NCBI GenBank assembly: GCA_947652605.1 | Contig: CANTFG010000234.1 | Coordinates: 39,852-103,851, forward strand | Length of the DNA: 64,000 bases | Source of the DNA: Elmis aenea | Taxonomy: Eukaryota > Arthropoda > Insecta > Coleoptera > Elmidae | Reading direction: 5' to 3' | Part shown: positions 51,408 to 61,335 of the stretch, piece by piece | Layout: each line of letters begins with the position of its first letter | Numbering within the stretch: the stretch's first letter is position 1 | Translations under genes and position numbers: made by a program | Notes under the pieces: model-generated | What the model saw: only the letters and a program-made list of their open reading frames with translations | Told to the model about the DNA's origin: nothing | Database searches by the model: none

Positions 51408-53320
51408 TAGTTAATACTATGTTCCTTGTGCGACTATTTCGAAACAATTTCAATTATTGATTTGTATATCACAGGAACAGTTTATCCATCGCCTCTTTAC
51501 ATGAATACAATTGTTTTGCATATGTCTTTCAATGAGCTGGTTTTAATTTTTAATAATTTCCTAAAAATACCGTGCTTTAGTTAATACATATGTTCCTTGA
51601 GCGACTATTTCTAAACAATTTTAATTATTGATTTGTATATCACAGGAACAGTTTATCCATCGCCTCTTTACAGGAATACAATTTTTTTGCATATGTCTTT
51701 CAATAAGCTGGTTTTAATTTTTAATAATTTCCTAAAAATACCGTGCATTAGTTAATACATATGTTCCTTGTGCGACTATTTCGAAACAATTTCAATTATT
51801 GATTTGTATATGACAGGAACAGTTTATCCATCGCCTCTTTACATGAATACAATTGTTTTGCATATGTCTTTTAATAAGCTGGTATTAATTTTTAATAATT
51901 TCCTAAAAATACCGTGCTTTAGTTAATTCATATGTTCCTTGTGCGACTATTTCGAAACGATTTTAATTATTGATTTGTATATCACAGGAACAGTTTATCC
52001 ATCGCCTCTTTACAGGAATACAATTGTTTTGCATATGTCTTTCAATGAGCTGGTTTTAATTTTTAATAATTTCCTAAAAATACCGTGCTTTAGTTAATAC
52101 ATATGTTTCTTGAGCGACTATTTCTGAACATTTTTAATTATTGATTTGTATATCACAGAAACAGTTTATCCATCGCCTCTTTACATAAATACAATTGTTA
52201 TGCGAATGTCTTTCAAAGAGCTGGTTTTAATTTTTACTAATTTCCTAAAAATACCGTGCTTTAGTTAATACATATGTTCCTTGTGCGACTATTTCGAAAC
52301 AATTTCTATTATTAATTTGTATATCACAGGAACAGTTTATCCATCGCCTCTTTACATGAATACAATTGTTTTGCATATGTCTTTCAGTGAGCTGGTTTTA
52401 ATTTTTAATAATTTCCTAAAAATACCGTGCTTTAGTTAATACATATGTTCCTTGAGCGACAATTTCGAAACAATTTTAATTATTGATTTGTATATCACAG
52501 GAACAGTTTATCCATCGCCTCTTTACATGAATACAATTGTTTTGCATATGTCTTTTAATGAGCTGGTATTAATTTTTAATAATTTCCTAAAAATACCGTG
52601 CTTTAGTTAATACATATGTTCCTTGTGCGACTATTTCGAAACAATTTCAATTATTGATTTGTATATGACAGGAACAGTTTATCCATCGCCTCTTTACATG
52701 AATACAATTGTTTTGCATAAGTCTTTCAATGAGCTGGTTTTAATTTTTAATAATTTCCTAAAAATACCGTGCATTAGTTAATACATATGTTCCTTGAGCG
52801 ACTATTTCTGAACAATTTTAATTATTGATTTGTATATCACAGGAACAGTTTATCCATCGCCTCTTTACATGAATACAATTGTTTTGCATATGTCTTTCAA
52901 TGAGCTGGTTTTAATTTTTAATAATTTCCTAAAAATACCGTGCTTTAGTTAATACATATGTTCCTTGAGCGACTATTTCTAAACGATTTTAATTATTGAT
53001 TTGAATATCACAGGAACAGTTTATCCATCGCCTCTTTACATGAATACAATTGTTTTGCATATGTCTTTCAATGAGCTGGTTTTAATTTTTAATAATTTCC
53101 TAAAAATACCGTGCTTTAGTTAATACATATGTTCCTTGAGCGACTATTTCTAAACAATTTTAATTATTGATTTGTATATCACAGAAACAGTTTATCCATC
53201 GCCTATTTACATGAATACAATTGTTTTGCATATGTCTTTCAATGAGCTGGCATTAATTTTGAATAATTTCCTAAAAATACCGTGCTTTAGTTAATACATA
53301 TGTTCCTTGTGCGACTATTT
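51408..53320 (+). repeat. 15-mer higher-order repeat, copy 2 (truncated)
   Basis: It follows copy 1 variant by variant until about 53320. There copy 1 has GAAACGATTTTAATT (about 50758) and this copy has GAAACAATTTCAATT, after which the order of monomers departs. Confidence 0.82.
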
Positions 53321-56300
53321 CGAAACAATTTCAATTATTGATTTGTATATCACAGGAACAGTTTATCCATCGCCTCTTTACATGAATACAATTGTTTTGC
53401 ATATGTCTTTCAATGAGCTGGTTTTAATTTTTATTAATTTCCTAAAAATACCGTGCTTTAGTTAATACATATGTTCCTTGAGCGACTATTTCTAAACAAT
53501 TTTAATTATTGATTTGTATATCACAGGAACAGTTTATCCATCGCCTCTTTACAGGAATACAATTTTTTTGCATATGTCTTTCAATAAGCTGGTTTTAATT
53601 TTTAATAATTTCCTAAAAATACCGTGCATTAGTTAATACATATGTTCCTTGAGCGACTCTTTCTAAACAATTTTAATTATTGATTTGTATATCACAGGAA
53701 CAGTTTATCCATCGCCTTTTTACAGGAATACAATTGTTTTGCATATGTCTTTCAATGAGCTGGTTTTAATTTTTAATAATTTCCTAAAAATACCGTGCTT
53801 TAGTTAATACATATGTTCCTTGAGCGACTATTTCTAAACAATTTTAATTATTGATTTGTATATCACAGGAACAGTTTATCCATCGCCTCTTTACAGGAAT
53901 ACAATTGTTTTGCATATGTCTTTCAATGAGCTGGTTTTAATTTTTAATAATTTCCTAAAAATACCATGCTTTAGTTAATACATATGTTCCTTGAGCGACT
54001 ATTTCTAAACAATTTTAATTATTGATTTGTATATCACAGGAACAGTTTATCCATCGCCTCTTTACAGGAATACAATTGTTTTGCATATGTCTTTCAATGA
54101 GCTGGTTTTAATTTTTATTAATTTCCTAAAAATACCGTGCATTAGTTAATACATATGTTCCTTGTGCGACTATTTCGAAACAATTTCAATTATTGATTTG
54201 TATATGACAGGAACAGTTTATCCATCGCCTCTTTACATGAATACAATTGTTTTGCATATGTCTTTCAATGAGCTGGTTTTAATTTTTAATAATTTCCTAA
54301 AAATACCGTGCATTAGTTAATACATATGTTCCTTGTGCGACAATTTCGAAACAATTTCAATTATTGATTTGTATATCACAGGAACAGTTTATCTATCGCC
54401 TCTTTACATGAATACAATTGTTTTGCGTATGTCTTTCAATGAGCTGGTATTAATTTTTAATAATTTCCTAAAAATACCGTGCTTTAGTTAATACATATGT
54501 TCCTTGTGCGACCATTTCTAAACAATTTTAAATATTGATTTGTATATCACAGGAACAGTTTATCCATCGCCTTTTTACATGAATAAAATTGTTTTGCATA
54601 TGTCTTTCAATGAGCTGGTTTTAATTTTTAATAATTTCCTAAAAATACCGTGCTTTAGTTAATACATATGTTCCTTGTGCTACTATTTCGAAACAATTTC
54701 AATTATTGATTTGTATATCACAGGAACAGTTTATCAATCGCCTCTTTACATGAATACAATTGTTTTGCATATGTCTTTCAATGAGCTGGTATTAATTTTT
54801 AATAATTTCCTAAAAATACCGTGCTTTAGTTAATACATATGTTCCTTGTGCGACTATTTCTAAACAATTTTAATTATTGATTTGTATATCACAGGAACAG
54901 TTTATCCATCGCCTTTTTACATGAATACAATTGTTTTGCATATGTCTTTCAATGAGCTGGTTTTAATTTTTAATAATTTCCTAAAAATACCGTGCTTTAG
55001 TTAATACAAATGTTCCTTGAGCGACTATTTCTAAACAATTTTAATTATTGATTTGTATATCACAGGAACAGTTTATCCATCGCCTCTTTACAGGAATACA
55101 ATTGTTTTGCATATGTCTTTCAATGAGCTGGTTTTAATTTTTAATAATTTCCTAAAAATACCGTGCTTTAGTTAATACATATGTTCCTTGAGCGACTATT
55201 TCTAAACAATTTTAATTATTGATTTGTATATCACAGGAACAGTTTATCCATCGCCTCTTTACATGAATACAATTGTTTTGCATATGTCTTTCAATGAGCT
55301 GGTTTTAATTTTTAATAATTTCCTAAAAATACCGTGCATTAGTTAATACATATGTTCCTTGAGCGACTATTTCTGAACAATTTTAATTATTGATTTGTAT
55401 ATCACAGGAACAGTTTATCCATCGCCTCTTTACATGAATACAATTGTTTTGCATATGTCTTTCAATGAGCTGGTTTTAATTTTTAATAATTTCCTAAAAA
55501 TACCGTGCATTAGTTAATACATATGTTCTTTGAGCGACTATTTCTGAACAATTTAAATTATTGATTTGTATATCACAGGAACAGTTTATCCATCGCCTCT
55601 TTACATGAATACAATTGTTTTGCATATGTCTTTCAATGAGCTGGTTTTAATTTTTAATAATTTCCTAAAAATACCGTGCTTTAGATAATACATATGTTCC
55701 TTGTGCGACTATTTCGAAACAATTTTAATTATTGATTTGTATATGACAGGAACAGTTTATCCATCGCCTCTTTACATGAATACAATTGTTTTGCATATGT
55801 CTTTCAATGAGCTGGTTTTAATTTTTAATAATTTCCTAAAAATACCGTGCATTAGTTAATACATATGTTCCTTGTGCGACTATTTCGAAACAATTTCAAT
55901 TATTGATTTGTATATCACAGGAACAGTTTATCTATCGCCTCTTTACATGAATACAATTGTTTTGCGTATGTCTTTCAATGAGCTGGTATTAATTTTTAAT
56001 AATTTCCTAAAAATACCGTGCATTAGTTAATACATATGTTCCTTGTGCGACTATTTCTAAACAATTTTAATTATTGATTTGTATATCACAGGAACAGTTT
56101 ATCCATCGCCTTTTTACATGAATAAAATTGTTTTGCATATGTCTTTCAATGAGCTGGTTTTAATTTTTAATAATTTCCTAAAAATACCGTGCTTTAGTTA
56201 ATACATATGTTCCTTGTGCTACTATTTCGAAACAATTTCAATTATTGATTTGTATATCACAGGAACAGTTTATCAATCGCCTCTTTACATGAAAACAATT

Positions 56301-56367
56301 GTTTTGCATATGTCTTTCAATGAGCTGGTATTAATTTTTAATAATTTCCTAAAAATACCGTGCTTTA

Positions 56368-56507
56368 TGGTGCCTGTACACCTGAGAGTAAAGTACTCTC
56401 GAGAGTAGCGTCGCCAAGGATACAGCCAATCGCGAGTTACTCTCAGGGGCTGTATCCTTGGCGACGCTACTCTCGAGAGTACTTTACTCTCAGGTGTACA
56501 GGCACCA
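56368..56507. mobile_element. 140-bp hairpin MITE, copy 1 (perfect 60-bp arms)
   Basis: Two perfectly complementary 60-bp arms (56368-56427 and 56448-56507) surround a 20-nt loop. Ends are TGGTGCC and GGCACCA, with a 3-bp TTA duplication (56365-56367 and 56508-56510). It is clearly more GC-rich than the satellite. TTA duplications are typical of PIF/Harbinger-type elements; the superfamily call is tentative because no transposase is present. Each arm also holds an internal palindrome around CTCGAG. An open frame running from the satellite into it is not a gene. Confidence 0.92.
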
Positions 56508-59500
56508 TTAGTTAATACAGATGTTCCTTGTGCGACTATTTCTAAACAATTTTAATTATTGATTTGTATATCACAGGAACAGTTTATCCATCGCCTTTTT
56601 ACAAGAATACAATTGTTTTGCATATGTCTTTCAATGAGCTGGTTTTAATTTTTAATAATTTCCTAAAAATACCTTGCTTTAGTTAATACAAATGTTCCTT
56701 GAGCGACTATTTCTAAACAATTTTAATTATTGATTTGTATATCACAGGAACAGTTTATCCATCGCCTCTTTACAGGAATACAATTGTTTTGCATATGTCT
56801 TTCAATGAGCTGGTTTTAATTTTTAATAATTTCCTAAAAATACCGTGCTTTAGTTAATACATATGTTCCTTGAGCGACTATTTCTAAACAATTTTAATTA
56901 TTGATTTGTATATCACAGGAACAGTTTATCCATCGCCTCTTTACAGGAATACAATTGTTTTGCATATGTCTTTCAATGAGCTGGTTTTAATTTTTAATAA
57001 TTTCCTAAAAATACCGTGCATTAGTTAATACATATGTTCCTTGAGCGACTATTTCTGAACAATTTTAATTATTGATTTGTATATCACAGGAACAGTTTAT
57101 CCATCGCCTCTTTACATGAATACAATTGTTTTGCATATGTCTTTCAATGAGCTGGTTTTAATTTTTAATAATTTCCTAAAAATACCGTGCTTTAGTTAAT
57201 ACATATGTTCCTTGTGCGACTATTTTGAAACAAATTCAATTATTGATTTCTATATGACAGGAACAGTTTATCCATCGCCTCTTTACATGAATACAATTGT
57301 TTTGCATATGTCTTTCAATGAGCTGGTATTAATTTTTAATAATTTCCTAAAAATACCGGGCTTTAGTTAATACATATGTTCCTTGTGCGACTATTTCTAA
57401 ACAATTTTAATTATTGATTTGTATATCACAGGAACAGTTTATCCATCGCCTTTTTACATGAATACAATTGTTTTGCATATGTCTTTCAATGAGCTGGTTT
57501 TAATTTTTAATAATTTTCTAAAAATACCGTGCTTTAGTTAATACATATGTTCCTTGAGCGACTATTTCTAAACAATTTTAATTATTGATTTGTATATCAC
57601 AGGAACAGTTTATCCATCGCTTCTTTACATGAATACAATTGTTTTGCATATGTCTTTTAATGAGCTGGTTTTAATTTTTAATAATTTCCTAAAAATACCG
57701 TGCTTTAGTTAATACATATGTTCCTTGAGCGACTATTTCTAAAAAATTTTAATTATTGATTTGTATATCACAGGAACAGTTTATCCATCGCCTCTTTACA
57801 TAAATACAATTGTTTTGCATATGTCTTTCAATGAGCTGGTTTTAATTTTTACTAATTTCCTAAAAATACCGTGCTTTAGTTAATACATATGTTCCTTGAG
57901 CGACTATTTCGAAACAATTTCAATTATTGATTTGTATATCACAGGAACAGTTTATCCATCGCCTCTTTACATGAATACAATTGTTTTGCATATGTCTTTC
58001 AATGAGCTGGTTTTAATTTTTAATAATTTCCTAAAAATACCGTGCATTAGTTAATACATATGTTCCTTGTGCGACTATTTCTAAACAATTTTAATTATTG
58101 ATTTGTATATCACAGGAACAGTTTATCCATCGCCTTTTTACATGAATACAATTGTTTTGCATATGTCTTTCAATGAGCTGGTTTTAATTTTTAATAATTT
58201 CCTAAAAATACCGTGCTTTAGTTAATACATATGTTCCTTGAGCGACTATTTCTAAACAATTTTAATTATTGATTTGTATATCACAGGAACAGTTTATCCA
58301 TCGCTTCTTTACATGAATACAATTGTTTTGCATATGTCTTTTAATGAGCTGGTTTCAATTTTTAATAATTTCCTAAAAATACCGTGCTTTAGTTAATACA
58401 TATGTTCCTTGAGCGACTATTTCTAAAAAAATTTAATTATTGATTTGTATATCACAGGAACAGTTTATCCATCGCCTCTTTACATAAATACAATTGTTTT
58501 GCATATGTCTTTCAATGAGCTGGTTTTAATTTTTACTAATTTCCTAAAAATACCGTGCTTTAGTTAATACATATGTTCCTTGAGCGACTATTTCGAAACA
58601 ATTTTAATTATTGATTTGTATGTCACAGAAACAGTTTATCCATCGCCTCTTTACAGGAATACAATTGTTTTGCATATGTCTTTCAATGAGCTGGTTTTAA
58701 TTTTTAATAATTTCCTAAAAATACCGTGCATTAGTTAATACATATGTTCTTTGAGCGACTATTTCTGAACAATTTAAATTATTGATTTGTATATCACAGG
58801 AACAGTTTATCCATCGCCTCTTTACATGAATACAATTGTTTTGCATATGTCTTTCAATGAGCTGGTTTTAATTTTTAATAATTTCCTAAATATACCGTGC
58901 TTTAGATAATACATATGTTCCTTGTGCGACTATTTCGAAACAATTTCAATTATTGATTTGTATATGACAGGAACAGTTTATCCATCGCCTCTTTACATGA
59001 ATACAATTGTTTTGCATATGTCTTTCAATGAGCTGGTTTTAATTTTTAATAATTTCCTAAAAATACCGTGCATTAGTTAATACATATGTTCCTTGTGCGA
59101 CTATTTCGAAACAATTTCAATTATTGATTTGTATATCACAGGAACAGTTTATCTATCGCCTCTTTACATGAATACAATGGTTTTGCGTATGTCTTTCAAT
59201 GAGCTGGTATTAATTTTTAATAATTTCCTAAAAATACCGTGCTTTAGTTAATACATATGTTCCTTGTGCGACTATTTCTAAACAATTTTAATTATTGATT
59301 TGTATATCACAGGAACAGTTTATCCATCGCCTTTTTACATGAATAAAATTGTTTTGCATATGTCTTTCAATGAGCTGGTTTGAATTTTTAATAATTTCCT
59401 AAAAATACCGTGCTTTAGTTAATACATATGTTCCTTGTGCTACTATTTCGAAACAATTTCAATTATTGATTTGTATATCACAGGAACAGTTTATCAATCG

Positions 59501-60729
59501 CCTCTTTACATGAAAACAATTGTTTTGCATATGTCTTTCAATGAGCTGGTATTAATTTTTAATAATTTCCTAAAAATACCGTGCTTTAGTTAATACATAT
59601 GTTCCTTGAGCGACTATTTCGAAACAATTTTAATTATTGATTTGTATATCACAGGAACAGTTTATCCATCGCCTCTTTACATGAATAAAATAGTTTTGCA
59701 TATGTCTTTCAATGAGCTGGTTTTAATTTTTAATAATTTCCTAAAAATACCGTGCTTTAGTTAATACATATGTTCCTTGAGCGACTATTTCGAAACAATT
59801 TTAATTATTGATTTGTATGTCACAGAAACAGTTTATCCATCGCCTCTTTACAGGAATACAATTGTTTTGCATATGTCTTTCAATGAGCTGGTTTTAATTT
59901 TTAATAATTTCCTAAAAATACCGTGCATTAGTTAATACATATGTTCTTTGAGCGACTATTTCTGAACAATTTAAATTATTGATTTGTATATCACAGGAAC
60001 AGTTTATCCATCGCCTCTTTACATGAATACAATTGTTTTGCATATGTCTTTCAATGAGCTGGTTTTAATTTTTAATAATTTCCTAAATATACCGTGCTTT
60101 AGATAATACATATGTTCCTTGTGCGACTATTTCGAAACAATTTCAATTATTGATTTGTATATGACAGGAACAGTTTATCCATCGCCTCTTTACATGAATA
60201 CAATTGTTTTGCATATGTCTTTCAATGAGCTGGTTTTAATTTTTAATAATTTCCTAAAAATACCGTGCATTAGTTAATACATATGTTCCTTGTGCGACTA
60301 TTTCGAAACAATTTCAATTATTGATTTGTATATCACAGGAACAGTTTATCTATCGCCTCTTTACATGAATACAATTGTTTTGCGTATGTCTTTCAATGAG
60401 CTGGTATTAATTTTTAATAATTTCCTAAAAATACCGTGCTTTAGTTAATACATATGTTCCTTGTGCGACTATTTCTAAACAATTTTAATTATTGATTTGT
60501 ATATCACAGGAACAGTTTATCCATCGCCTTTTTACATGAATAAAATTGTTTTGCATATGTCTTTCAATGAGCTGGTTTTAATTTTTAATAATTTCCTAAA
60601 AATACCGTGCTTTAGTTAATACATATGTTCCTTGTGCTACTATTTCGAAACAATTTCAATTATTGATTTGTATATCACAGGAACAGTTTATCAATCGCCT
60701 CTTTACATGAAAACAATTGTTTTGCATAT
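56508..60729 (+). repeat. 171-bp satellite array, segment 6
   Basis: Satellite in the same orientation. The stretch 57.4-58.6 kb resembles 42.8-44.2 kb in monomer order (CGCTTCTTTAC, CTAAAAAATT, ATAAATACAA, TTTTACTAAT). From 58618 the array is a 7-mer HOR. No gene. Confidence 0.96.
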
Positions 60730-60964
60730 CGTCGGTGCACAAGAAAAGTGACACATCTCAAAAATCTTCGTTTTTGAGATAAATAATATAAAACATTCAT
60801 TGTTTAACTTGGTCAAATTAATAATAATTTTTGAATGCCATAGTACATATTATGAAACCATCACATTCAAGAAAATGTTTGTTTTATAACTTCAAAATGC
60901 ACAAAAATCATTCTCCTAAAAAATGAGGATTTTTGAGATGCGTCACTTTTCCTGTGTACCAACG
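60730..60964. mobile_element. 235-bp MITE in the first CATATG of a monomer
   Basis: The ends are inverted repeats of roughly 40 bp, alignable with a few mismatches: CGTCGGTGCACAAGAAAAGT on the left, CGTTGGTACACAGGAAAAGT on the right read inward. ATAT lies on both sides (60726-60729 and 60965-60968) but only once at the empty site. Because ATAT is itself symmetric, the duplication may be ATAT, or TA with one more base in each end. No coding capacity. The superfamily is undetermined; a TA reading would suggest Tc1/mariner. Confidence 0.9.
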
Positions 60965-61195
60965 ATATGTCTTTCAATGAGCTGGTATTAATTTTTAATA
61001 ATTTCCTAAAAATACCGTGCTTTAGTTAATACATATGTTCCTTGAGCGACTATTTCGAAACAATTTTAATTATTGATTTGTATATCACAGGAACAGTTTA
61101 TCCATCGCCTCTTTACATGAATAAAATAGTTTTGCATATGTCTTTCAATGAGCTGGTTTTAATTTTTAATAATTTCCTAAAAATACCGTGCTTTA
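60965..61195 (+). repeat. 171-bp satellite array, segment 7
   Basis: About 1.35 monomers between two MITEs, continuing the second 7-mer unit (GGTATTAATT, then GAATAAAATAG). Confidence 0.95.
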
Positions 61196-61335
61196 TGGTG
61201 CCTGTACACCTGAGAGTAAAGTACTCTCGAGAGTAGCGTCGCCAAAGATACAGCCAATCGCGAGTTACTCTCAGGGGCTGTATCCTTGGCGACGCTACTC
61301 TCAAGAGTATTTTACTCTCAGGTGTACAGGCACCA
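61196..61335. mobile_element. 140-bp hairpin MITE, copy 2
   Basis: Same length, ends and TTA duplication (61193-61195 and 61336-61338) as copy 1, with three substitutions that break the perfect pairing of the arms (CCAAAGATAC, CTCAAGAG, GTATTTTAC). It sits at the same monomer position as copy 1, after base 61 counted from CATATGTC, but in a different monomer variant. Open frames across it on both strands are not genes. Confidence 0.92.

Larger units (their letters stand above)
47309..56367 (+). repeat. 171-bp satellite array, segment 5 (about 53 monomers)
   Basis: Uninterrupted satellite in the same orientation. It has domain-specific variants such as GGCATTAATT, CAATTTTTTTGC, TTAATACTATG (1-bp deletion), GCATAAGTC, TTCAGTGAGC and TTGAATATCAC. 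Most lie in a 15-mer HOR. No gene. Confidence 0.97.
58618..61195 (+). repeat. 7-mer higher-order repeat, two copies (1197 bp), second interrupted by a MITE
   Basis: GTATGTCACAG at 58618 and 59815, and TGTTCTTTG at 58745 and 59942, are 1197 bp apart (7 x 171). The second copy contains the 235-bp MITE at 60730 and ends at the second 140-bp MITE. Subtracting the insertion places both MITE sites exactly 1197 bp after empty sites in copy 1 (59529-59532 and 59757-59759). Confidence 0.9.

Noticed and set aside
56214..56408. 64-codon satellite frames at 56214-56408 and 61042-61236 (and antisense 61113-61304)
   Set aside because: They are satellite monomer sequence whose regular stop is removed by the hairpin MITE; both copies exist only because of the insertion.
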